This document shows, piece after piece, positions 15,736 through 23,677 of a DNA stretch of 64,000 nucleotides (position 1 is its first letter; each line of letters starts with the position of its first letter). The position numbers and the translations under genes are program-made. The notes below the pieces were generated by a model, which made no database searches, was not told the DNA's origin, and was given only the letters and a program-made list of their open reading frames with translations. The stretch lies in contig NZ_CP066831.1 of NCBI RefSeq assembly GCF_016598615.1, positions 4,402,001-4,466,000 of the forward strand, read 5' to 3'. The DNA comes from Streptomyces liliifuscus (lineage in GTDB: Bacteria; Actinomycetota; Actinomycetes; Streptomycetales; Streptomycetaceae).

Positions 15736-17781
15736 ATGCCGGACCAGCGGTCCACGTCTCCGTACTCTCCGGAGTCCGGCGACGCCGCGTTGGAGCAGGC
15801 GGGGGCCGGTCGGCTACGGCCGAAGGACCCCGCGCGCATCGGGCCCTACGTGTCCCTCGGGCTGCTCGGCAAGGGCGGGATGGGGCGGGTCTATCTGGCA
15901 CGGCCCGCCGACGACGGCCCGGGGCTCGCCGCGGTGAAGGTGATCCGGCCCGAGTACGCCGAGGACGCCGACTTCCGGCGGAGGTTCGAGCGGGAAGCCG
16001 CCGTGCACGCCCGGGTCAGTACCCCGCACGCACCGCGATTACTGGGCACCGGCTTCCAGGACGAGCTGCTCTGGATGGCCACGCAGTACGTGCCCGGCCT
16101 CAACCTTGCGGAGGCCACCCGTGAGTGCGGCGGGCTCGAACCGGCGGGCGTGTGGCGGCTGGTCGGCGAACTCGGGCAGGCCCTCTCCGCGCTGGCCGCC
16201 GCCGGGATCGTGCACCGGGACCTCAAGCCGTCGAACGTGATCCTTTCCACGTGGGGCGCCCACGTGATCGACTTCGGCATCTCGCAGGCCGCCGACAGCA
16301 GCGCGATCACCACCACCGGGAGCCGGGTCGGCACCCCCGCCTTCATGTCCCCCGAGTACCTCAGGGAAGGCCGCTGCGACACCGCCTCCGACGTGTTCTC
16401 GCTCGCGAGCACCCTCGTCTACGCGGCCACGGCACGCGCCCCGTTCGGCGACGGCACCGGTGTGGACGTCATGCACCGTGTCGCCTTCGAGGAACCCAGG
16501 TCCGAGATCATGGACGAGCTGGCGGAGACTGATCCCCCGCTGGCCGCGCTGCTCCTGGCCTGCTTGTCCAAGGACCCGGCCGGACGACCCACACCCCGGC
16601 AACTGATCGACGCCGCCCCGGCAGATCCCCGTACGGTGTGCAAGCCGCGTGAGCCGGGCGAGCTGCGTGAGCCGGATGAGCCGCGTGCATCGCATGAACC
16701 GCATGAGCCGACGTGGCAGGAACCCCTCGGCTCGCTGCTGCTCGCCCGCCGTGCGGCCCACGAAGTGCTGGGGCACGCCTCCGCGGAGCAGCTGGGCCAC
16801 TTCCGCGCGCCCGCACAGCGCACGGCGTCCCCCGGCCCCGCCCCCGCCCCGCTTCCGGCCTTCGGGCCCCCGCCTGCGACTCCGGTCAGCCCATACGGCG
16901 CGGCCACGCCCGCGCCTGCCCCACCTCCCGGCTTCGGCCCGGCCACGGCCACGGCCGACAGCCCGTCGGTAGGCGGACCGTCGGCAGACGGGCCATCGGC
17001 AGGCAGCCCGGTCCCCGGCGCTCCACCCGACCCCGCACCCGACCCCGCCCCCGCCCCCGACACCACACCCGCACCCGCACCCACACCCGCCCCGGACACC
17101 GCCCGAGGAACGGTCGTAACGCGCCGCAGGAAGCCGTACTTCGTCATCGCCGCGGTGCTGGCCGTGTGCGCCGTCGCTGTGAGCGCCTTCCTGCTCACCC
17201 GCCCGGGCACCACCGACACCGCCTCCCCCGCGCCGACCGTCGAACGTACCGCCTCCGAGAAGCGGGAGAACTCTCCGTCGCCCGACTCCTCCGCCTCGGC
17301 GTTCCCTTCCCCATCGCGCGAGGAGAAGGACGACAAGGACGGCGGTACCAAGGGCGACGCCCCCGGAACGGGAGGTGAGGGCGAGGGTGACGGCGGTCGG
17401 GGCCCCGGGCAGGCCGAGCCCACCCGGACGGCGACCACCGCGGCCGGCGGCAGCGGCGGATCCGGAGAGGGAGACGGCGGCAGCGGAAGCGAACCCGCTC
17501 CGAGCAGGACCACGGCCGAACCGGCCACACCCCCGTGGATCTCCCAGTGCACGTACTACTCCGGGACCCAGCTCACGCAGTCCGGCGACAGGGGCCAGCG
17601 CGTCGTGCAGGTGCAGTGCATGTTGGACAAGCGCGGCTACAGCGTCGGCGGCTCGGGCGTGGACGGCCAGTTCGGCAGGGACACCACGGCCGCGGTCAAG
17701 CTCTTCCAGCGCGACAAGGGGCTGGAGGTCGACGGCCAGGTCGGCCCCAACACCTGGGCCGCGCTGCGCAGTTCGACGTGA
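15736..17781 (+). CDS. receptor Ser/Thr kinase with extracellular peptidoglycan-binding domain
   Basis: 681 aa, ATG behind GGGGGA. The kinase (about 36-290) is canonical, unlike the two upstream: glycine loop GKGGMGRV (45-52), K68, HRDLKPSN (160-167), DFG (179-181), activation loop TTTGSRVGTPAFMSPE. A long Pro/Ala/Glu-rich juxtamembrane stretch (about 290-460) contains PREPGELREPDEP-type repeats. The membrane helix is about 467-486, followed by a Ser/Gly/Asp linker. The C-terminal 70 residues (from CTYYSGTQL) are a peptidoglycan-binding domain (RVVQVQCMLDKRGY, VDGQFGRDTTAAVKLFQ, VDGQVGPNTWAAL). It is PknB-like in plan but senses wall through a PG_binding_1-type fold rather than PASTA repeats. 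Confidence 0.9.
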   Translation: MPDQRSTSPYSPESGDAALEQAGAGRLRPKDPARIGPYVSLGLLGKGGMGRVYLARPADDGPGLAAVKVIRPEYAEDADFRRRFEREAAVHARVSTPHAPRLLGTGFQDELLWMATQYVPGLNLAEATRECGGLEPAGVWRLVGELGQALSALAAAGIVHRDLKPSNVILSTWGAHVIDFGISQAADSSAITTTGSRVGTPAFMSPEYLREGRCDTASDVFSLASTLVYAATARAPFGDGTGVDVMHRVAFEEPRSEIMDELAETDPPLAALLLACLSKDPAGRPTPRQLIDAAPADPRTVCKPREPGELREPDEPRASHEPHEPTWQEPLGSLLLARRAAHEVLGHASAEQLGHFRAPAQRTASPGPAPAPLPAFGPPPATPVSPYGAATPAPAPPPGFGPATATADSPSVGGPSADGPSAGSPVPGAPPDPAPDPAPAPDTTPAPAPTPAPDTARGTVVTRRRKPYFVIAAVLAVCAVAVSAFLLTRPGTTDTASPAPTVERTASEKRENSPSPDSSASAFPSPSREEKDDKDGGTKGDAPGTGGEGEGDGGRGPGQAEPTRTATTAAGGSGGSGEGDGGSGSEPAPSRTTAEPATPPWISQCTYYSGTQLTQSGDRGQRVVQVQCMLDKRGYSVGGSGVDGQFGRDTTAAVKLFQRDKGLEVDGQVGPNTWAALRSST

Positions 17782-17804
17782 CATCGCGACACGACGACAA
17801 CGGC

Positions 17805-17834
17805 CCGCCGGTGTACTGGGTGTACTACCGGCGG
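17805..17834. terminator. probable bidirectional terminator
   Basis: CCGCCGGT (17805-17812) pairs with ACCGGCGG (17827-17834), and the intervening GTAC...GTAC can extend the stem. It lies between the converging kinase and purH genes. Confidence 0.5.
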
Positions 17835-17880
17835 ACCGCCCTGCGCGTACGGCTCGGTGATCCCGGCGATCCCGGTGGGC

Positions 17881-19452
17881 TCAGTGGAAGAAGTGCCGCG
17901 TACCCGTGAAGTACATCGTCACGCCCGCCTTCTTCGCGGCCTCGACGACCAGTTCGTCACGGACCGAACCACCGGGCTGGACGACGGCCTTGACGCCGGC
18001 GTCGGTGAGGATCTCCAGGCCGTCGGGGAACGGGAAGAAGGCGTCCGAGGCGGCGAAGGAGCCCCGGGCCCGCTCGGCGCCCGCGCGCTCGACGGCGAGC
18101 TTGGCGGAGTCGACGCGGTTGACCTGGCCCATGCCGACGCCGACGGAGGCGCCGTCCTTGGCGAGGAGGATCGCGTTGGACTTCACCGCGCGGCAGGCCC
18201 GCCAGGCGAAGGCCAGTTCCTCCAGCTCGCCGGGCGACAGGGCGTCGCCGGTCGCCAGGGTCCAGGAGGCAGGGTTGTCGCCGTCGGCCTGGAGGCGGTC
18301 GGCGACCTGGAGGAGACGGCCGCCGTCGATCTGCTTGACCTCGACGGAGGCGGCTGGGCCCTGGTGGGCGCGGAGCACGCGGATGTTCTTCTTCTTGGTG
18401 AGGGCCTCCAGCGCGCCGTCCTCGTACTCGGGCGCGACGATGACCTCGGTGAAGATCTCGGCGACCTGCTCCGCCATCTCCTTGGAGACGGGACGGTTGA
18501 CGGCGATCACACCGCCGAACGCGGAGAGCGGGTCGCAGGCGTGCGCCTTGCGGTGCGCCTCGGCGACGTTCGCGCCGATCGCGATGCCGCACGGGTTGGC
18601 GTGCTTGATGATCGCGACACAGGGCTCGTCGTGGTCGTACGCGGCACGGCGCGCGGCATCCGTGTCCGTGAAGTTGTTGTACGACATCTCCTTGCCGTGC
18701 AGCTGCTCGGCGTCGGCCAGACCGCCCGTGCCGTCGACGTACAGCGCGGCGCCCTGGTGCGGGTTCTCGCCGTAGCGCAGGGTGCTGCGCTTCTCGAAGG
18801 TCGAGCCGATGAAGTCGGGGAAGGCGGAGTCGTCGGCGGGCGCGTACGAGCTCGCGAACCAGGAGGCGACGGCGACGTCGTACGCGGCCGTGTGCTGGAA
18901 CGCCTCGGCCGCGAGCCGCTTGCGGGCGTGCAGGTCGAAGCCGCCGTCGCGGGCGGCGGACAGCACGTCCGTGTACCGCTCGGGGCTGGTGACGACTGCC
19001 ACGGACGGGTGGTTCTTGGCGGCGGCGCGGACCATCGAGGGGCCGCCGATGTCGATCTGCTCGACGCACTCGTCGGGCGTGGCGCCCGAGGCGACGGTCT
19101 CGCGAAACGGGTAGAGGTTCACGACGACCAGCTGGAACGGCTCCACGCCCAGTTCGCCGAGCTGCTGCCGGTGGGACTCCAGACGCAGGTCGGCGAGGAT
19201 GCCGGCGTGCACGCGCGGGTGCAGCGTCTTGACCCGGCCGTCCAGGCACTCGGGGAAGCCGGTGAGCTCCTCGACCTTGGTGACCGGGACTCCGGCGGCG
19301 GCGATCCTCCCGGCGGTGGAGCCGGTGGAGACCAGCTCGACACCGGCAGCGTGCAGGCCGCGGGCGAGCTCTTCAAGACCGGTCTTGTCGTAGACGCTGA
19401 TGAGCGCGCGGCGGATGACCCGCTTGGTGTCCTGCGTACCTTCGGCGGTCAC
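17881..19452 (-). CDS. purH: AICAR transformylase / IMP cyclohydrolase
   Basis: 523 aa, the usual length. It catalyses the last two steps of IMP synthesis, using 10-formyl-THF. The N-terminal MGS-like cyclohydrolase domain (about 1-150) has RALISVYDKTGLEELA, ELVSTGSTA and DGRVKTLHPRVHAGIL; the transformylase domain follows with LRYGENPHQGA and IKHANPCG. The GTG start overlaps the purN stop by 4 bp (GTGA), so the pair is coupled. FolD, encoded about 10 kb away, makes the cofactor. Confidence 0.98.
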   Translation of the reverse strand: MTAEGTQDTKRVIRRALISVYDKTGLEELARGLHAAGVELVSTGSTAGRIAAAGVPVTKVEELTGFPECLDGRVKTLHPRVHAGILADLRLESHRQQLGELGVEPFQLVVVNLYPFRETVASGATPDECVEQIDIGGPSMVRAAAKNHPSVAVVTSPERYTDVLSAARDGGFDLHARKRLAAEAFQHTAAYDVAVASWFASSYAPADDSAFPDFIGSTFEKRSTLRYGENPHQGAALYVDGTGGLADAEQLHGKEMSYNNFTDTDAARRAAYDHDEPCVAIIKHANPCGIAIGANVAEAHRKAHACDPLSAFGGVIAVNRPVSKEMAEQVAEIFTEVIVAPEYEDGALEALTKKKNIRVLRAHQGPAASVEVKQIDGGRLLQVADRLQADGDNPASWTLATGDALSPGELEELAFAWRACRAVKSNAILLAKDGASVGVGMGQVNRVDSAKLAVERAGAERARGSFAASDAFFPFPDGLEILTDAGVKAVVQPGGSVRDELVVEAAKKAGVTMYFTGTRHFFH

Positions 19453-20069
19453 GGGATAACTACCTTTCGTCCCTCAATGCGATAGCCGTTGCGGGCGAGC
19501 CGCCCCACGACATCGACGAGCAGGCTTCGCTCGACTTCCTTGATGCGCTCGTGCAGAGCGCTCTCGTCGTCCTCGTCCCGGATCTCGACCACGCCCTGAG
19601 CGATGATCGGGCCGGTGTCGACGCCGTCGTCGACGAAGTGGACGGTGCAACCGGTGACCCTCGCGCCGTACGCGAGGGCGTCGCGAACGCCGTGCGCCCC
19701 CGGGAAACTCGGCAGCAGCGCCGGATGGGTGTTCACGGTCCGGCCGCCGAAGCGGGCCAGGAACTCCTTGCCCACGATCTTCATGAACCCGGCCGAGACG
19801 ACGAGATCCGGCTCGTACGCGCCGGTGGCCTCGGCCAGTGCCCTGTCCCACTCGTCGCGCGTGGCGTGGTCCTTGACCCGGCACACGAAGGTGGGAAGCC
19901 CGGCGCGCTCGGCGCGCTCCAGGCCGGCGATGTTGTCGCGGTCCGCGCCGACCGCGACGATCTCGGCTCCGTAGGCGGCCGTCCCCTCCGACGCGATCGC
20001 GTCGAGGAGAGCCTGCAGATTCGTACCTGATCCGGAGACCAGCACGACGAGGCGCTTGGCCTTGGCCAC
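19449..20069 (-). CDS. purN: GAR transformylase (10-formyl-THF dependent)
   Basis: 206 aa starting at the GTG of VAKAKRLVVLVSGSGTN, with AAAGGG upstream; the frame is open much further upstream but that part is Pro/Arg-rich noise. PurN formylates glycinamide ribonucleotide, the third step of purine synthesis. The phosphate loop is SGSGTNLQALLDAI, the catalytic block is NTHPALLPSFPGAHG, and the catalytic aspartate lies in DDGVDTGPIIAQG. It is first gene of the purN-purH unit. Confidence 0.97.
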   Translation of the reverse strand: MAKAKRLVVLVSGSGTNLQALLDAIASEGTAAYGAEIVAVGADRDNIAGLERAERAGLPTFVCRVKDHATRDEWDRALAEATGAYEPDLVVSAGFMKIVGKEFLARFGGRTVNTHPALLPSFPGAHGVRDALAYGARVTGCTVHFVDDGVDTGPIIAQGVVEIRDEDDESALHERIKEVERSLLVDVVGRLARNGYRIEGRKVVIP

Positions 20070-20456
20070 GGCGGGGCCCTTTCTCGGGGGTTTTCGGGGT
20101 TCCTGGGGGTTCATGGGGTTCTTGGGAGGCGGCTCTCGGGGAGAACGCGTCCGCGGTCGGCGTTTGTACGGTCGTACGAATGCATCGAGCCCCCGGATAC
20201 GGGGAAGTCTACGAAGCGGCCGACCGTCAGCAACGATACCGGCACACCGAGCGGCCCCCACGGGACGGGGGCGTGGCCGGAAGGTAGCGTCTGGGGAGGA
20301 TCCGCCCGGGGAACACGGTGCGCACAGGGGAACGCCTTTTGCGCACGGGACGTTGACCAGGGACGGGTACGAACGCTTGGGCGCGAGCCCCGGACACGTA
20401 ACCAGCTCTGTGGACACGTTGCCGCCAGAGACCATCAAGGGGAAGACGCACACCTG
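20070..20456. other. 387-bp divergent promoter region
   Basis: Between purN (minus) and the 20457 gene (plus). A short dyad GTACG-gt-CGTAC lies at 20167-20178, about 100 nt upstream of purN. No purine riboswitch or other structured RNA was recognised. An open frame spans much of it on the minus strand but lacks a ribosome site. Confidence 0.45.
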
Positions 20457-21353
20457 ATGCCGGACCGCAGTCTCCGACTCCCTCCACTCCTGCTGCGCGA
20501 GCGGCGCCCTTCTCCCACTCCGCCGCGGGAGAGCGACGACGTGCCCGAGGGCGGGCAGGGCTCAGCGGGCGGCCAGGGTTCCGCAGGTGGGCAGGGCTCC
20601 TCGGGTGGCCCGGGCGGCTCCGGTGACACGGGCGGCTCCGGGGCGCCCGATTCCGGCCGACGGCCCGAGCCGCCGCAGCCTCCCGCCGACGACAACCCGT
20701 TCGCCCCGCCGCCCGAGGGCACGCCCGACCGGCCCTGGCAGCCGCGGCGGCCCGCGGGCGGTCAGGGCGACGGCCAGGACGGCCGGGGCGAGGGCGACAG
20801 CTCCCCCTGGGGCAGCCAGTGGAGCGACCGCCAGCCGGGGCCCGCGCAGGGCGGCCGGTTCGGTGACCGGCCCGGTTCCAACGGCGGCGGGCCCGGCGGC
20901 GGACAGAACGGCCCCGAGGGGCCCGGCGGCCCGGGGTCCGGCATGCGCTGGGACCCGACGGACCCCGCCCAGCGCCGCGCCCGGTTCGCGCTGCTGTCCG
21001 GCATGTGGGCGTTCTTCTTCGCCCTCTTCAGCTGGCCGTACGTGGCGCTGCTACTCGGCGCGCTGGCCATGTACTGGGCGATCAGCGCCCTGCGCAGCAA
21101 GCCGCCGCGCGCGCCGGATCCGAACACCCCGGCGCCGCCGTCCTCGGGCTCCAGGCCCCAGACCACGGCGGCGATCAGCGGCCTGGTCACCGCGTCCCTG
21201 GCCCTCGCCATGGTCGCGGCCACGTTCACGGCACAGCTCGTGTACAGCGACTACTACACGTGCGTGAACGACTCGCTCACGAACACGGCGAAGAAGTCCT
21301 GCGACAAGCTGCTGCCGGAGGAGCTGCGGGGGCTGCTGGGCACGCAGGGCTGA
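20457..21353 (+). CDS. DUF4190-like membrane protein with disordered N terminus
   Basis: 298 aa. Residues 1-165 are Gly/Pro/Gln-rich and disordered, with short repeats (GGQGSAGGQGSAGGQGSSGG). Two hydrophobic segments follow: LLSGMWAFFFALFSWPYVALLLGALAMYWAIS (about 180-212, probably two helices) and AISGLVTASLALAMVAATFTA (about 240-261). The C terminus is short and outside, with two cysteines (YTCVND, KSCDKL) that could form a disulfide. It resembles DUF4190-type streptomycete proteins of unknown role. AAGGGG lies 12 nt upstream of the ATG, a long spacing, so a GTG at 20541 is an alternative start. Confidence 0.75.
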   Translation: MPDRSLRLPPLLLRERRPSPTPPRESDDVPEGGQGSAGGQGSAGGQGSSGGPGGSGDTGGSGAPDSGRRPEPPQPPADDNPFAPPPEGTPDRPWQPRRPAGGQGDGQDGRGEGDSSPWGSQWSDRQPGPAQGGRFGDRPGSNGGGPGGGQNGPEGPGGPGSGMRWDPTDPAQRRARFALLSGMWAFFFALFSWPYVALLLGALAMYWAISALRSKPPRAPDPNTPAPPSSGSRPQTTAAISGLVTASLALAMVAATFTAQLVYSDYYTCVNDSLTNTAKKSCDKLLPEELRGLLGTQG

Positions 21354-21451
21354 GGGCCCGCGCCGTACGTGCTGCGGTGGAGGGGCCGTACGTGTGCGGC
21401 CGTGGACCGTACGTGGTGCGGTAGTTGGGCCATCCGTGGTGCGGCCATGGG

Positions 21452-21482
21452 TTGACTTGGAGTGCGCTTCAAAATCCATGCT
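21452..21482 (+). promoter_or_regulatory. MerR-type promoter/operator before the aldo/keto reductase
   Basis: TTGACT (21452-21457) and CATGCT (21477-21482) are separated by 19 nt, longer than usual. The spacer carries an imperfect dyad CTTGGAG-TGCG-CTTCAAA. Over-long spacers filled by CTTGGAGT-type dyads are the hallmark of MerR-family promoters. No MerR gene is in the window, so the regulator is inferred. Confidence 0.55.
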
Positions 21483-21529
21483 CCTCTCGACGCCCGCCGC
21501 TCGGCGGGCCGTAAGGGGAGGACACCCGC

Positions 21530-22516
21530 ATGCGCTACCGCACGATCGGAACGGCCCCCGGCACCCGCCGTGAGGTGAGCGTCCTGAGCCTCGGCGCGAT
21601 GCTGTTCGGGACGGTCACGGACGAGGCGACCTCGTTCGCGATCCTCGACCGGTTCGTCGAGGCGGGCGGCACGTTCGTCGACACGTCCGACAACTACGCG
21701 TTCTGGGTCCATGGCACACAGGGCGGCGAGAGCGAGGCCCTGCTCGGCCGCTGGCGGCGCAGCCGTGGCATCGGCGACGAGATCGTCATCGCCACGAAGC
21801 TGGGCGCACGGCCGCTCGCCCCGGGCACGAGCTACACCGACAACCCGGAGGGCCTGTCCGCCAAGGCGATCCGGGAGGCGGTGGAGGGCAGCTGCGAACG
21901 GCTCGGCGTCCCGAAGCTCGACCTGCTGTACGCCCACATCGAGGACACGACCGTGCCCCTGCGGGAGACCGTCGAGGGCTTCGCCGAACTCGTCGCCGAG
22001 GGCACGGTCGGGCTGCTCGGCGCGAGCAACCACTGGACCTGGCGACTGGAACGGGCCCGCGGCCTCGCGGCGGCGGCCGGCCTGCCGGGTTACGAGGTCC
22101 TCCAGTACCAGCACAGCTATCTGCGCAAGCGCGCCGACCTGCCCGGGCAGCTCTCGCCGGACGGCGACCAGGGCGTGACCGGCGGCGACCTGCTCAGCTA
22201 TCTGCGCGCCGAACCGTCCCTCACACTCGTCGCCTACACCCCGCTCCTGTCCGGCCGTTACGTCCGCGAGGACAAGCCGCTCGGGCCGGAGTTCGACCAC
22301 GCGGGCACTCCGGCCCGGCTGGCCGCGCTCCGCTCGGTCGCCGAGGAGACCGGCGCGACGGTCAACCAGGTCGTCCTGTCCTGGCTGATCGACGGCGAGG
22401 TCCCGGCGATCCCCCTCGTCGGCTGCTCCTCGGTGGCCCAGCTCAACGAGAACCTGGCAGCGGTCGACCTGGAACTGACGGCGGAACAACGGGCCCGCCT
22501 GGACGCGGCCCGCTGA
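21530..22516 (+). CDS. aldo/keto reductase
   Basis: 328 aa, start fixed by GGGGAGG 8 nt upstream. TIM-barrel oxidoreductase of the NADPH-dependent AKR superfamily. Catalytic tetrad positions are visible: Asp and Tyr in VDTSDNYAF, Lys in VIATKLGA, His in YAHIED. The C-terminal cofactor segment IPLVGCSSVAQLNENLAAV is present. It reduces some carbonyl substrate that cannot be named. It is preceded by a MerR-type operator, suggesting induction by a thiol- or aldehyde-type stress. It ends 6 bp from the converging gene at 22523. Confidence 0.92.
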   Translation: MRYRTIGTAPGTRREVSVLSLGAMLFGTVTDEATSFAILDRFVEAGGTFVDTSDNYAFWVHGTQGGESEALLGRWRRSRGIGDEIVIATKLGARPLAPGTSYTDNPEGLSAKAIREAVEGSCERLGVPKLDLLYAHIEDTTVPLRETVEGFAELVAEGTVGLLGASNHWTWRLERARGLAAAAGLPGYEVLQYQHSYLRKRADLPGQLSPDGDQGVTGGDLLSYLRAEPSLTLVAYTPLLSGRYVREDKPLGPEFDHAGTPARLAALRSVAEETGATVNQVVLSWLIDGEVPAIPLVGCSSVAQLNENLAAVDLELTAEQRARLDAAR

Positions 22517-22522
22517 CCCGCG

Positions 22523-23677
22523 TCAGTCCCTCCGGTCCCCCTGCCCCGGGGGATCGGCAGGGCCGGACGCCTTCTTGAGAGCGGCCCAGCGCGCCTCACG
22601 CGAGACATCGTCGTGCCAGAGCGATCCGAAGGAGTCGGAGGGAGGCAGAAAGTCGTACGGCTCGAAGTCGGGGTCCGGGGCGGCACGGCGAGTCTCGACG
22701 GGCGTGACGGGGACAACAGCCGCCCCCTCCGACCGCCACCGAATCCGCATACGCCCGAACCAACTGGTTCGCGGGGTGGGTTGAGTGCCTTGGAGGCCCT
22801 GAGTGCCCTGAGTGCGCGGGGGCGGCGGGGGTTCGGTGGGGAGTTCGGGGGATGTCCGGGGGTGGAAGGGGGATGCGGGCGGCTCGGGGGCGAGGGGCTG
22901 GTGGGCGAGGCGCTCGGGGGCGATGGACTCGGGGCGAAGGGCTTGCTCGGAGGGCCCGTCGGTCGGGAGCCTCCCTCCTGACCGCTCGAAGTCCGAGGGC
23001 ACGGTTCCCGACGGCTCGTGGGCGTGGGAGGGGAACAGGCCTCCCGTCGGCTCGGAGCTCGGAAGGTGTGCCTGCGGAGCCTTGGCCGACGGCTCCCGGA
23101 CCAGCGGCTGATGAGCCGGGGTCGCCCGACCCGAAAGCTCACCGGCCGAAAGCTCATCGATCGAAGGTTCATCGGCCGAGAGCTTCGTGCCCGAAGGCTC
23201 GCGAACCGAAGGCCTCGCACCCGCAGGCTTCACGTCCAGAGGGTCACGAGCTGCGGGATCCGGTACCAGAGGCCAATCCGCCGAAGGCGCCGAGCCCAGA
23301 GGTTCATGCACCGGAGTCATCCCGCCCACAGGCTCATGGACCGAAGCCTTCGGGCCCCCATGTGTCCGGCCCACATGCGTCTGGCCCGCCTGTCCCTGAG
23401 CCCCGTGTCCCTGAACCTCATGTCCCTGAACCCCATGTCCCGGCACCAGCGGTTCCTGCGCCCCCGCCCCCGCCCCCAAGGCCTCCGCACCCGGCCGGCC
23501 CACCCCCAGAGCCCACCGCCGCGCGCGACCCGTACTCGGGGCGCCCGCGGCACCCGTACTCGCGGCGCCCGCGGCACCCGTACTCGCGGCTGTCGGAGTC
23601 GCCAGGTGCGCAGGATCAGGGCGGCCGGGACGCCCGCCACCGCGGTCCACGCGGCCGCCGCGGGCCCCGTCTGCCAC
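22523..23677 (-). CDS. low-complexity C-terminal part of the PerM-like protein, in a shifted frame
   Basis: A long open frame with no ribosome site at its nominal start. From about 23600 downward it reads as an Ala/Gly/Thr-rich tail, then about 20 degenerate units of the type VREPSGTKLSADEP, ending in an ordinary acidic segment (FEPYDFLPP, SLWHDDVSREARWAALKKAS). The competing frame of the upstream gene over the same DNA is unnaturally Arg/Trp-rich. The best reading is that this is the true C terminus of the 23317-24990 protein, separated by a frameshift near 23575-23600. It could be a sequencing error in the GC-rich repeats or a real lesion. Confidence 0.5.
   Translation of the reverse strand: MADGARGGRVDRGGGRPGRPDPAHLATPTAASTGAAGAASTGAAGAPSTGRARRWALGVGRPGAEALGAGAGAQEPLVPGHGVQGHEVQGHGAQGQAGQTHVGRTHGGPKASVHEPVGGMTPVHEPLGSAPSADWPLVPDPAARDPLDVKPAGARPSVREPSGTKLSADEPSIDELSAGELSGRATPAHQPLVREPSAKAPQAHLPSSEPTGGLFPSHAHEPSGTVPSDFERSGGRLPTDGPSEQALRPESIAPERLAHQPLAPEPPASPFHPRTSPELPTEPPPPPRTQGTQGLQGTQPTPRTSWFGRMRIRWRSEGAAVVPVTPVETRRAAPDPDFEPYDFLPPSDSFGSLWHDDVSREARWAALKKASGPADPPGQGDRRD

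Noticed and set aside
20167..20178. purN regulatory palindrome GTACG-gt-CGTAC
   Set aside because: Short, and such GTAC-rich dyads recur in coding sequence; not enough to claim an operator.
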